Shown here piece by piece: positions 36,501 to 44,730 of a stretch of DNA of 64,000 bases (its first letter is position 1; every line of letters starts with the position of its first letter). Location of the stretch: NCBI RefSeq assembly GCF_030817275.1, contig NZ_JAUSZD010000002.1:5146001-5210000 (forward strand). Direction: 5' to 3'. Source of the stretch: Paenibacillus sp. V4I7. Lineage in GTDB: Bacteria; Bacillota; Bacilli; Paenibacillales; NBRC-103111. The notes beneath the pieces are model-generated. The model saw nothing but the letters and a program-made list of their open reading frames with translations. It was not told the origin of the DNA and made no database searches. The position numbers were made by a program, and so were the translations under genes.

Positions 36501-38846
36501 CACCGCTGCTGTCGCTATTAATTCTCCATTTGACGTTGTAGCTGTAATGGTGGCGGTACCAGGGCCTGTTGCGGTAACGAGACCACTGCTGTTTACACTC
36601 GCGACATTTGGATTACTTGTTGTCCAAAATGCTTTTTTGTTCGTCGTATTCTCCGGAAGCAGCGCTGCCGTAAGCTGCTCGGTCATGCCGGTTAACATAT
36701 CGAGCTTCGACTTATCGAGTGTAATACTGTCTGCTAAAACCTCTGGTCCGTACACCTCAAACTCCCATATAGAGTAACCGTATTGGGTAGCTCTGACTGT
36801 TCCGTACATGCGTACATAATGGGCATTAACTTCGTTAAATGCAATTGTTTCCAGTGCGCCTTTTCCGCTTGTTGTACTGAACACATGGGTCCAGTTCTCC
36901 GCATCATCGGACACTTGAATCTGATAGCTTTTGCCGTAAGCCGCTTCCCAATAGAGACGTACTTCATTGATCCGTTTGCTTTCACCAAGATCAACGTACA
37001 ACCATCCTGGATCTACGCCTCGCTTGGACCCGAATCGCGTCGTTAAATTGCCGTCAAAGGCCCAAGAAGCAGTATCGACCGAACCGTCGCTTGAAGATCC
37101 TACTGCGGTTTGCTTCAGTGCCAAGTTCGTCCGCGGTCTCGGTTCTTGTGCCTGCACCGGTTTAATGGTAACTCCGCTATAAAATGCCCGATCCGTAAAA
37201 TTCATTTCATGTAAAGTCGTCGCAGGCTTAGAGCTCCCCGGCATATATACATTTTCAAAGGTAATACCCGTAATCAATGCCCCTTCATGCCCTTTGATTT
37301 TGGCAAAACTTTCACCGGCGTCACGCACAGTAATATCTTTCACGGTAACCCCAGTGATCGGTCCTACACCATTGTTATTGTGATTCACCGTAAACATGGT
37401 CATCCACGCACTATTGTCCTCATTCTTACCGCTAATGTCCTCAACATCGATATTTTCAAACGTAACGTTGCTTACCGTGCCTACCCCATATTTATGATGG
37501 ATTGCGAAACCTACAGCAGCCTTGTAAACTACACCATCTCTAAATGTGATGTTGTCTTGATTCTGCATAACACCTTGACCGATTTTGTAACCGTAACATA
37601 AGGTCCAAGTGATACTGTCCTCGATCAAAACATTGCTCACTGGTTCTGGATTCCCTGGCCAAGGCACTTTTCCTGATGCGATATCCGTATCCTCTTTCCA
37701 TGCTTTTGTCGAATAAGGATCATCCAGAGCAATACCAATCGAATTGCGTACGATAGCATTTTGCGACTCGACGATATCAATCCCGTCATTCTCGCCCATG
37801 CCAAGGCTGTTAAACATCTTTAAATTTGTAAATACCAAATCATTGGAACGAACAGGCATGACCGCCCATCCCGCAGATTCACGAATGATGACACCATCCA
37901 TGGTAAAGTTGGATGTAGCAATTGGCACTACCAGGTTGTTGATCATCCCTTTATTGTTGGTGCTCTTATCATCGTGCAGCGATTTTCCGTTTCCGTCGAT
38001 CGTTCCACGTCCGTAGATTTTGATATTCTGGGAATTAAACGCCGTGGAGATCCACCATGTTGCTGGTCTACCCATGGAATTTTTAAACCAATGCTCCGTA
38101 TAATCAGCTGTCTTCCCTGTACCTACAAAGGTTGCTCCGGGCTGCATGTAGATGGCTGTATTGCTTTTCAGTATTAAGTTACCAATATAGTATGTACCCG
38201 CCGGTACATAGACAACGCCTTGAGCGTTATTCCCCCGTACTGTACCGTAGTTGCTGGCATCATCAATTGCCTTCTGAATCGCTGCCGTTCTTTCGGTTAC
38301 CCCCGTCTGAACGCCAGTTGTCGTTAAATGGTAAGGAGCTTCGGTGATATTGTAGATTCCTTCTCCTGAAGAGGCCGGAATATCGGTTTCCGCCGGATCG
38401 GCTGCAATGACGAGCCTCGTTGTTCGGTTGTTCATCGTAATGATTAAATACTCGTCCTTCTGAGTTGTAATCGTTAACGTTCTGCCTACAACACTATCAG
38501 CCTTGATTCCAAGTTTCTTAGGACTGATTGCGTACTCATGCACCTTGTCCGTATTCAGAATCGTCACCTCATACGTCACAGGACCGCCGGACATCGAGAA
38601 ATGAGCGTAATCATAATCGTTGTAAGCTTTAATTACTGGGATCGGCACCCCATTCGCTTTGAGCGTAAAGTTCGCTGAAGCCGCATACCTTGTGGATTGA
38701 TCGTAAGGATAAATCGCTGCGGGCGCTGCTCCTGCGTCCATCGTTGTTTCCGGTGCAGCTTGGGCGGTTTCTGTAGGAATAATAAGAACCGACGCCATTA
38801 GCACAAATGTCAGAACCGCACTAAGCCATCTTTTAGCCTTTAACAT
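33561..38846 (-). CDS. Surface GH28-like / CBM32 / CE2-like esterase / SLH protein
   Basis: The product of about 1760 residues starts at the ATG at 38846 (GGAGGAC upstream) with a signal peptide. A right-handed beta-helix (about 165-560) resembles GH28 polygalacturonases. The motif 'ENDGIDI' near 352, 'ALDDP' near 374 and 'KIGQG' near 422 stand for the usual NTD, DD and G-G motifs, with Glu-Asn-Asp in the first. There follow a discoidin/CBM32 domain (about 575-700), a Big_2 domain, a fibronectin-III domain, and a CE2-like esterase with a jelly-roll part and SGNH hydrolase ('GDSITVGY' near 1003, 'GTND' near 1088, 'DSLHPS' near 1172). A second Big_2 and three SLH domains (about 1577-1762) that hold it on the cell wall end the protein. 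It would cut and deacetylate pectin at the surface. GH97 is cotranscribed. Confidence 0.88.
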   Translation of the reverse strand: MLKAKRWLSAVLTFVLMASVLIIPTETAQAAPETTMDAGAAPAAIYPYDQSTRYAASANFTLKANGVPIPVIKAYNDYDYAHFSMSGGPVTYEVTILNTDKVHEYAISPKKLGIKADSVVGRTLTITTQKDEYLIITMNNRTTRLVIAADPAETDIPASSGEGIYNITEAPYHLTTTGVQTGVTERTAAIQKAIDDASNYGTVRGNNAQGVVYVPAGTYYIGNLILKSNTAIYMQPGATFVGTGKTADYTEHWFKNSMGRPATWWISTAFNSQNIKIYGRGTIDGNGKSLHDDKSTNNKGMINNLVVPIATSNFTMDGVIIRESAGWAVMPVRSNDLVFTNLKMFNSLGMGENDGIDIVESQNAIVRNSIGIALDDPYSTKAWKEDTDIASGKVPWPGNPEPVSNVLIEDSITWTLCYGYKIGQGVMQNQDNITFRDGVVYKAAVGFAIHHKYGVGTVSNVTFENIDVEDISGKNEDNSAWMTMFTVNHNNNGVGPITGVTVKDITVRDAGESFAKIKGHEGALITGITFENVYMPGSSKPATTLHEMNFTDRAFYSGVTIKPVQAQEPRPRTNLALKQTAVGSSSDGSVDTASWAFDGNLTTRFGSKRGVDPGWLYVDLGESKRINEVRLYWEAAYGKSYQIQVSDDAENWTHVFSTTSGKGALETIAFNEVNAHYVRMYGTVRATQYGYSIWEFEVYGPEVLADSITLDKSKLDMLTGMTEQLTAALLPENTTNKKAFWTTSNPNVASVNSSGLVTATGPGTATITATTSNGELIATAAVTVTGIGTPGLHAAMAGDGQVSLSWGAVEGATSYQIFSRDTAGSYGAALATVNSSTNGYKAEGLINGTTYFFVIKAVYPGGESAASNEVSATPQVAPIMDFVAPEDANIHYMGRWDRSASATYKSYWPGASLRVSFTGTNVQIKLGASANLYAKLDDAPYVLYKNATGTIHLTPTPLPARTHTLTVVSKDILDVLSFQGLLLDSGATTVQAAPRDHLIEFIGDSITVGYTTPEVSIGSYAWLAGEQLGADHTQIAYTGICLETGVACYVPNSLGMSEQYFKLQPGDYPDSPDWNFSTYQPDAIVINLGTNDAKFNVSDNNFQSTYTAFLQQIRTKYPSAQLFVLRTFGDFKAVPTLAAVNSRIAAGDTQLHYLDTTGWVDTYPSSDFNDSLHPSSAGHVKIANRLAQVIRPYLDPIEPPIEAPELQDIPDKKAGDTVTITGRTELSTLTIKVLRPDQSILYINVLKGGNFSDSFTLPNDAMIGTYTIVAGSGDVRTVKRFEVIEDRGSEVLVTEISLNPTNYTMAVGSQVQFIATVLPVQATNETVTWSVYNETGLAQIDQQGSLTAIQAGIVTVKAAAKDGSGIVGTSLVTITRSDDGGDNTSSNNGGNSNNLLPSVTPVTPVMKDGMAFVQLDEKQTSALVSMLDIQERALQVNVGGAAVTIDQTELKYLLSKAGTTEGAMVQVKVEPVVDNVSQAQQGTALLKVSGLIYEIKVSLLTKDNREIKVEQLRGSVEISLPFDTKNTDPLLLGVYYYNEQMNQWEFVGGNMNPDTASITVKLKHLSKYAVIEYRKSFDDVDKNHWVARTLVVLSAKHIISGKTDSLFVPDDKTTRAEFTAMLIRALGLSVNANGNAIASPFKDVGNNDWFAGAVQAAYGAGLVSGVTDTEFAPHTVITREQMAIMLVKAYEFKHGKISLKEKPLHSFEDGTDVSEWAVEAVNKALTVKLMQGVKDDRFDPQSQATRAQNAQAIYNLAFEEE

Positions 38847-39079
38847 TTGCAAATGTCCTCCTTCATGATTGTATTCATTCACTTTCACCAGAACTTGGAA
38901 GCCCTTACATTTTCTTTGTGCGTGTTCAGTATATCAGACTACCCTCGCTGCCATAATGAGGAAAATCCCACTTCTAGGGCAGATATTTATATATATAAGA
39001 GCTTGCTTACGATTGAAACAAAAAAAAGCAGCCGCTGCTGCACTTTATCTGCTTTCATGAAGAATAACCAAGCAGCCAA

Positions 39080-39584
39080 AAAAAGCTGTTTAGAGAGTTC
39101 ACCTTAATGTTAAAAGGTTTCGGATTGATTGATGGTCAACTTGTCGCGATTGACGGCACAAAAATAAAGGCGGATTGCTCTAAAAAGCAACACTTTAATG
39201 CCAATATTGTCAGTAAGAAACTAGAGCATATCGATGAAAAGATAGATGCATATTTGCGTGATTTTTTAACGGAGGACAATCGCCAAAAAAAGCAGGAAAT
39301 CACTGAAAAGTTAGAGGTCTATCAGAAGAGAATGCATGAGTTGCAGGTAATTACCTTTCAAATGGAATGGAAAACAAGATGGGAAAGAGTATAATCGTTA
39401 CACTTGTGAAGCCTTCGATATTTGCGGACGTCACTGGGGCTATACATACTTTTTAACACGAGGGTTGGCATCAGTAGGTACTGAGACCAATTTGATTTGT
39501 CTTGCCTATAATTTAAAGAGAATGATCAAAATAATGGGCGTGAAGGAGCTCATACATTGGATTGGGGTATTCATATTGATTTAA
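39080..39584 (+). pseudogene. IS1182-family transposase remnant
   Basis: An upstream piece reads 'KKLFREFTLMLKGFGLIDGQLVAIDG' in part (catalytic first Asp retained in 'AIDGTKIKADCSKK') and goes on to a coiled, Lys/Glu-rich stretch up to about 39394. After a deletion the frame from 39435 reads 'WGYTYFLTRGLASVG' and 'CLAYNLKRMIKI', the C-terminus of IS1182-type transposases, and stops at 39584. The middle catalytic part is missing and the element is dead. Confidence 0.8.
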
Positions 39585-39745
39585 AATCAGGGAAACGAAT
39601 CGGAGCATGGTAATACGGTCCGAGCGAGGTCTTTTGGGTTCAAAGGGATGATAACATAAACCAGCTAAATACAAATGATTTTATAAACTCTGTTGACTAT
39701 TATATCTCAAACCGTGCTTTGATTGAATTTTTACAGGCGAAATAA
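39560..39745 (+). pseudogene. C-terminal fragment of an unknown small protein
   Basis: A 61-codon frame with one TAA at 39611 reads sensibly on both sides: 'DWGIHIDLKSGKRIGAW' before it and 'YGPSEVFWVQRDDNINQL' after it, ending 'EFLQAK' at 39745. The aromatic, charged composition looks like real protein. I cannot name the family. Its 5' part was replaced by the IS1182 remnant, which it overlaps in another frame. Confidence 0.35.
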
Positions 39746-39805
39746 AAACATTACAATGACTGTTTGTTTCTGAAATCGTGATAAAAAATACTATATGAAA
39801 TAAGA

Positions 39806-39845
39806 AAAAGCGTGGGGATAGGCGATGCCATTCCGTACGCATTTT
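39806..39845 (+). terminator. Candidate terminator
   Basis: AAAAAGCGT...ACGCATTTTTT forms a short stem followed by a T run, downstream of the small gene remnant. Confidence 0.35.
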
Positions 39846-39891
39846 TTAGTTTATTTACAGTGTTTTTATGCTACTCTACTCCAAAAATAAA

Positions 39892-40010
39892 CCCGTTCAA
39901 TTAATCTATTCTGCCCGTTATCACAGCAAGGTTGCCGGTCGTTCTTCGTGGCAGCCTCTTAATGTGGGTTATTGAACTAACGTTACTCGTTAGCGTAATG
40001 ATGTTCGGTT
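39892..40010. repeat. Intergenic hairpin repeat, copy A
   Basis: The layout is a CTGCCCGTTA core (39911-39920), a GGTTGCC/GGCAGCC hairpin (39930-39956), then TTGAACTAACG and TACTCGTTAGCGTAATGATG. It lies beyond the 3' end of the ATP-grasp gene and may also act as its terminator. Confidence 0.7.
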
Positions 40011-40032
40011 CGAAGCTTCTGCCCTCCATGAA

Positions 40033-40935
40033 TCACCCCGTACGCTCTTTAATGGATTTATAAAATCCCAGAATATTGGAATCAATTGGCAAGCCAGATA
40101 CTTGCCCATCTCCAATTTCAATAATTATCCATTCTCCAGAATCTGTCTTTCCGATGTCCATCGAAAAAAAGTTGCTTCCAATATTCTGAGCAAGACGATT
40201 GAAGATCGTTAAATCAGGTTTCTCATCATCGTAATGAATATCTTCCCAATAATCGAATTGAAAAAGAAATTGTTTTTGGAAATAAAACAACCTAAATTCC
40301 TTTGAGAGTGGTATCTGACTCTTAGAATGCATAGATATTCTTTCAAGATTCACGAACTCTCTAAATACTATACCTTCATTAATGTGTTCACCTTGTCGAT
40401 CAATGAAATTCTTGATTACAATGGTTGCGTGATTTCTATCCGAAGCATCAGGTATGAAAAATGATTCGTTCCATTCGTGTTTCCTAGATTTCACATAATC
40501 CTTTATGATAATTGGCTTGTTCCCAAACTCAGACAGATTCCTATAGATTATATCGAAATCATTATTTAGGTTTTCAATATGAATCCAATTGCTATAAGGG
40601 GTAAAGTCTTTAATCTTATCATAAGAATTGGGAAACCAGTGACCATTCTTATATGCATCAGGATTGTTGATGAGAATTATATTCTTCTTTTGTAATCCGT
40701 TGTATAAATTTTCATAGTTCTTAGGCTTCATCATCCAGCCTCTATATAGAGCTGATTCATGAGATTCAACTGCATTAATCTTACTTAGGGATTTGTCAGT
40801 ATTGCCTTCCAATAACTCTTCAAGACTAATCAACATGACAGAAAACCCAAGTGATTTAGCAATGGAGTATTCCTTCTCATAATCAAAATCAACTGCATTT
40901 TTATTCATCGGATCTGAACAAAAAATAAGAAACAT
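40033..40935 (-). CDS. ATP-grasp protein, R2K type
   Basis: The protein of about 300 residues resembles the R2K clade of ATP-grasp enzymes, which are predicted to ligate amino acids or peptides and often occur in accessory regions. The segments 'IIIKDYVKSRKHEW' and 'FFIPDASD' in the middle, 'EGIVFREFV' and 'EFRLFYF', and the metal-binding 'IIEIGDGQVSGLP' near the C-terminus are the conserved core. I place the start at the ATG at 40935, preceded by GGGAG, because homologues begin with a short strand like 'MFLIFCSDP'; an ATG at 40986 has no ribosome site. The gene is single, bounded on both sides by the hairpin repeat. The substrate is unknown. Confidence 0.75.
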   Translation of the reverse strand: MFLIFCSDPMNKNAVDFDYEKEYSIAKSLGFSVMLISLEELLEGNTDKSLSKINAVESHESALYRGWMMKPKNYENLYNGLQKKNIILINNPDAYKNGHWFPNSYDKIKDFTPYSNWIHIENLNNDFDIIYRNLSEFGNKPIIIKDYVKSRKHEWNESFFIPDASDRNHATIVIKNFIDRQGEHINEGIVFREFVNLERISMHSKSQIPLSKEFRLFYFQKQFLFQFDYWEDIHYDDEKPDLTIFNRLAQNIGSNFFSMDIGKTDSGEWIIIEIGDGQVSGLPIDSNILGFYKSIKERTG

Positions 40936-41045
40936 ATAGATTCGACTCCCATATTGGATTTGATCTTGTACTTTCAGAAGTTTCATCTAACGTCATATTT
41001 GCGAACTTCGCAAACACCTTAAATGTATTACATATTCGTGAGTCG

Positions 41046-41145
41046 GATTAAACTATCCTGCCCGTGTAATTGAGAGAAGGCAACCAATCCACTTGGACCG
41101 GCTGCCTTTCATGTTGTTATTAAGCTATAGTATCAGTTAGCGCAC
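41046..41145. repeat. Intergenic hairpin repeat, copy B
   Basis: AACTATCCTGCCCGT, an AAGGCAACC/GGCTGCCTT hairpin (41077-41108) and TATCAGTTAGCGCA follow in the same order as in copy A. It lies beyond the 3' end of the PP2C-like gene. Confidence 0.7.
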
Positions 41146-41147
41146 TG

Positions 41148-42008
41148 CTAATGGAAATTAATCACCATTGCGGTCTTGTCGTCCGATTTCTTAAAGCGGA
41201 TATGTTGAATACACTCAGGATCGCATTCTTCAAGTTCTATTAATTCTTGAGTATAAAGTTTTATACCTTTATTCAATATTCTTTGCGCAACAAAGCTCCA
41301 ATACGAACTCTGTTCGGGTACGATATTTGTTGGTAAAAACATCCCATCAGTCAACAATATGATATGTTTTAAACACGTCAGATTAATTTTTCCGTATTCG
41401 AAAAAACGAACTGCATCCTTTTCCCCATTTAAGACCCCGTAACCACCATCTGTATTAGCGCGATATCGGTTCTTTTTTATTGTATCAATAACGGTTTCAT
41501 GAAGATCTTTCTGGCTTTTTAAGCCTTTAGTGATTCCTTCCTGCCATTTAGCGAATGCTGGAGCTTCTAAGTGAGAAACTTGTCTCCATGTTAATGGGCG
41601 AACCTCCTCATTATCATACACTGCTAGAGTCATGCAATCCCCTGTCTGTATGAACTCCACACCATCATCCTGAATACGAACGATTGCCAATGCCGCTCCC
41701 CAAAGTTCTTCCTTTTTCTCCAGATCAATATTAGCGAGCACCATTTGTTCCCTAAGAAGATCATTCACCTCAATCATGTGGTCCTTTAAACTTCCAGGAT
41801 CAGTAACAGATTCGAAGTAGTTTTTTACCAGATTCGCCGCAATAAAACCGCCAGTTTCCTTTTTGGAATTTAGATAGGGTACCAAGGAAGAAACACCATC
41901 CAAAGCTCCATACAAATTTGCTTTCGGATGCGTAATAATGGCATCCTCATTTAATATCCCAACGCCTTTCTTGGTGATCTCCTCATAAGTAACAAACAAG
42001 TTGTTCAC
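41148..42008 (-). CDS. PP2C-like protein phosphatase domain protein
   Basis: The 286-residue soluble protein has the metal-binding pattern of PP2C/PPM phosphatases: an Asp-Gly pair in 'YGALDGVSSL' near residue 33, 'FIQTGDCMTLAVY' near 125, and 'ILLTDGM' near 222. The last Asp-Asn/Asp site may be 'KSDDKTAMVI' near 280. It is shorter than a classical PP2C and lacks other domains. GTG at 42008 has AAAGGGG before it. It is followed by repeat copy B and preceded by the deoxyribosyltransferase-like gene. In accessory regions such phosphatases often belong to small regulatory or defence modules, but no kinase or partner is adjacent here. Confidence 0.75.
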   Translation of the reverse strand: MNNLFVTYEEITKKGVGILNEDAIITHPKANLYGALDGVSSLVPYLNSKKETGGFIAANLVKNYFESVTDPGSLKDHMIEVNDLLREQMVLANIDLEKKEELWGAALAIVRIQDDGVEFIQTGDCMTLAVYDNEEVRPLTWRQVSHLEAPAFAKWQEGITKGLKSQKDLHETVIDTIKKNRYRANTDGGYGVLNGEKDAVRFFEYGKINLTCLKHIILLTDGMFLPTNIVPEQSSYWSFVAQRILNKGIKLYTQELIELEECDPECIQHIRFKKSDDKTAMVINFH

Positions 42009-42133
42009 CCCTTTCTCAAATTATTCTGTAATACCATTTACTTATTTTGCCATTTTCTCCATTACCAAGTATTGGAACTACCTGCCTGTTACTTGAATGA
42101 ACAAAATAAGGAGTTACCGCGAGGCAAGCTTCT

Positions 42134-42457
42134 TTAGTCAAATACACTTGAAGGAATCCTAGCACTAGAGTAGTAACGGATTGCCTTTCCCTTTTCTTCA
42201 GCATACTGGATCTCTCTCCTTGTGCTGTTCCCTATGTAACCATCAACATCAATTACGAATATTTCATCAGAAATATCAATCTTTCTAAAATGCATGTTTC
42301 CTAGTAATTCAGCTTGTTCTTCTGTTATTTTAAAACCATCGCTTTGCTCAAAGAAGGCAACGCTAATAACGATGTTACCTTGAAGTGTAAGATATGCGTT
42401 CGCTTGTTCAAATTGTTCTTTGAATTTTGTAGAACCGCATAAAGTAATGACTCGCAT
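42134..42457 (-). CDS. Nucleoside 2-deoxyribosyltransferase-like protein
   Basis: The protein of 107 residues begins 'MRVITLCGSTKFKEQFEQA', the start motif of small proteins related to nucleoside 2-deoxyribosyltransferases. It continues with 'DISDEIFVIDVDGYIGNSTRREI', which carries the Asp pair and the Gly-x-Ser/Thr phosphate loop typical of the family. The ATG at 42457 has AAAGGG upstream. It lies 125 bases before the PP2C-like gene. The enzyme's nucleoside or nucleotide substrate cannot be told. It could also be a nucleotide sensor of a stress or defence module. Confidence 0.8.
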   Translation of the reverse strand: MRVITLCGSTKFKEQFEQANAYLTLQGNIVISVAFFEQSDGFKITEEQAELLGNMHFRKIDISDEIFVIDVDGYIGNSTRREIQYAEEKGKAIRYYSSARIPSSVFD

Positions 42458-42534
42458 ATTCAAATCCCTTTCTCGATTTACTCCTTAATATATTCTTTTA
42501 TCAGTTTGAATTTCCTTCCAGTAACCTTGAAGTT

Positions 42535-42590
42535 ACCACGCAAACCTGCCCGTTAGTTCAATCAGCAGGCCACGGCGCCTGCGATGACGT
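42535..42590. repeat. Intergenic hairpin repeat, copy C (short)
   Basis: AACCTGCCCGTTAGTTCAA is followed by the hairpin GCAGGC/GCGCCTGC. The right half of the repeat is not recognisable. It lies beyond the 3' end of the GMC oxidoreductase gene. Confidence 0.6.
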
Positions 42591-42701
42591 TTATCCTCCT
42601 CATCCAATCGCAGCGATCCGTCGGGAATGGGATAATATTCTTGTCACCCGACAGTTGTTCTTGTCGGAGGACAAGAACATATATCCTTAAAAGACAAGAA
42701 C

Positions 42702-44348
42702 TCACTTATATCCTTTGCCTTGGGTGGCGATATGATCTGCCGTTCGAATGGCCAGCGCGACTGTGGTCAACGTTGGATTTCCAGACCCGATGAATGGTAA
42801 AACACTGTTGTCGGCCACATACAGTCCTGAAATACCGTGAACTTGACCGTACAGATCCGTGACTGAGGTCGAAGGATCCTCACCCATACGGCACGTACCC
42901 GAAGTGTGATGCAAATCTCCGGTAGGCACAAGGCAGATTTCGCCCAAGGTGATATTTGCAACGGAAGAAATCCGCTTTACAGACTCTAACATCTTTTGAA
43001 TTTCGGCTTGTTCTGCTTCACTAAATGAAAATTGCACTTCTATTTCCGGTACTCCGTATTCATCTTTTCTGTCAGGGTTTAATAACACCCTGTTTTCATA
43101 CCGAGGATCGATCTTACCAAAACATTGGAGAAGAATGTTCAACTCCTCCAAGAACGGTTTTTCTTGAGATGATGGATACCAATCATAACCGCTCGGTCCC
43201 ATCAGACGGATCTGATAGGGCTTATCCGGCGTTGCAGTAATTAAAATACTGAGAGTTCCGGGAATATCCGTGAAATCTCTCCGGCTCACTTTTCCGGGAG
43301 CTAGCATAAAAACTTGATTTGTCATATAATGGCCGACCGCTCCTCCCTGGATGCCCGAATGAAGCAGCAAACGCGGAGTTTCATACGTACTCGTCGACAA
43401 TACGATCGTTTTTGCTTTAAGAATATAAGAACTCATATCCGGAGACATGACCTTAACACCGGTAGCTTTCCCCTGATCGACCAGCACTTGAACGGCACGG
43501 GCGTTTATCGCCAAATCGAAAGGTCTAAGAAATAAAGCTTTAGCAAGGAGAGAAAAAGAACTAAAAAAAACATCCGAATGAACTTCCCCGAACTTGGTCG
43601 GATGAATATCGGCGGCTATCGGCATATATCTCGATTCGGGAAAACCGCCTTGTTGCAGACGATCCAGCAAAATCTCCGTTAATGAAGACCCTCTGGCATA
43701 TTCGTCGGTGACATTCATGACCCGCTCGGCAATGTTATAATAGGTGTCCATTTCATGAATCGGGATCGGCCAGTCCGGAAGCAGAGACAAAACCAAGCGA
43801 GAAGCAACTACATCCCAAAATACGGTCCTTCCTCCAAGGCAAATAACTTCTCTTGCCCCTATAAACTCCGGATAAGAGCCTTGCAATGGTTTTGATATGT
43901 ATCGGTAATATTGTTCAAGACGTGTGCGATTCATCATTGGAAGATTGCGGCCATGCGTTGGCATGACAATGTTTCCTCTTTCAATAATGCCAATCCGCTT
44001 ACCGTTGTTCCGCCACTGTTCGCACAGTCTCCAGAGCATAGTTCCTCCTCCGGCACCTGTACCTACAATCAGAACATCGTATTCGTTATCCGCCATGGTT
44101 TCCAATGAAGTCAAAGGAATCCAATTTTCGATATATTCCGGTGGTATGTGACAAGTCGGAGGAATCGTGACCGGCCTCATGTCCAATTCGGTGAAGACAG
44201 GAAGATTAACCAGTTTACCAGCGATGTTCTGATCAGAGCTTTCGATGGATGGATTAAGTGATAGGAGATCATCAATCGATACACGCTTTTGATCTGCGAT
44301 GATTCGGAGCGTATCGTTGTTACGAGCAACCCATATTTTCAATGCCAT
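42702..44348 (-). CDS. GMC-family oxidoreductase with N-terminal LysM
   Basis: The 548-residue protein opens with a LysM-like segment ('VARNNDTLRIIADQKRVSIDDLLSLNP', residues about 6-48, ending 'AGKLVNLP'). A GMC (glucose-methanol-choline) flavoenzyme follows. The FAD motif is 'VLIVGTGAGGGTMLWRL' near residue 92, and the C-terminal part has 'HTSGTCRMG' near 482 and 'GSGNPTLTTVALAIRTADHI' near 519, where the active-site His and Asn are expected. No signal peptide or Tat motif is visible. The substrate alcohol or sugar is unknown. ATG at 44348 follows AAAGGAG. A LysM joined to a GMC enzyme is uncommon and might bring the enzyme to peptidoglycan or chitin-like polymers if exported. Confidence 0.85.
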   Translation of the reverse strand: MALKIWVARNNDTLRIIADQKRVSIDDLLSLNPSIESSDQNIAGKLVNLPVFTELDMRPVTIPPTCHIPPEYIENWIPLTSLETMADNEYDVLIVGTGAGGGTMLWRLCEQWRNNGKRIGIIERGNIVMPTHGRNLPMMNRTRLEQYYRYISKPLQGSYPEFIGAREVICLGGRTVFWDVVASRLVLSLLPDWPIPIHEMDTYYNIAERVMNVTDEYARGSSLTEILLDRLQQGGFPESRYMPIAADIHPTKFGEVHSDVFFSSFSLLAKALFLRPFDLAINARAVQVLVDQGKATGVKVMSPDMSSYILKAKTIVLSTSTYETPRLLLHSGIQGGAVGHYMTNQVFMLAPGKVSRRDFTDIPGTLSILITATPDKPYQIRLMGPSGYDWYPSSQEKPFLEELNILLQCFGKIDPRYENRVLLNPDRKDEYGVPEIEVQFSFSEAEQAEIQKMLESVKRISSVANITLGEICLVPTGDLHHTSGTCRMGEDPSTSVTDLYGQVHGISGLYVADNSVLPFIGSGNPTLTTVALAIRTADHIATQGKGYK

Positions 44349-44730
44349 GACTCCTTTTTCACTCCTTTACATCTGAAATCTACGCCTAATTAGTTTATGT
44401 AAGGGATACTGGGAATAAGTCCGAGGATAGGTCTCAAATAAAGCTGCTCTCGCAGGAATTGCAGCAGCTTTTTCAAATATCAGATCGTTAGGTGTTTAAT
44501 TGTTAGTGAAAACTCCCGTTAGCGTAATCATCTGATGGTGCAGCGAACGCTTAGTCAAGCACCTTCTGGCGCCCTTTCCCTTCTGTTAAGTAATTCGGTC
44601 AACTTACAACATGAACTTACTTGAATAAGTCGAACAGCTGCTGGTGCGAGCGCGAGCCAGCAGCTGTTTCATCATGTATTCAGCTAACGTTATCCATCAG
44701 TTCAATTTGCTTTAACCTTTAAGTACAAAT
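44349..44730. repeat. Intergenic region with two repeat-like hairpins (D1, D2)
   Basis: The 382 bases hold no gene. D1 has the hairpin AAAGCTGCT (44440-44448)/AGCAGCTTT (44463-44471) and ends with CCCGTTAGCGTAATCAT near 44515-44531. D2 has a perfect 12-base stem, AACAGCTGCTGG (44633-44644)/CCAGCAGCTGTT (44657-44668), and ends CAGCTAACGTTA near 44690. Both share the tail motif of the repeat family and may also terminate transcription of the neighbouring minus-strand gene. Confidence 0.55.

Noticed and set aside
42016..42204. 62-codon minus-strand frame overlapping the deoxyribosyltransferase-like gene
   Set aside because: It lacks a ribosome binding site and overlaps the 3' part of a well supported gene in another frame.
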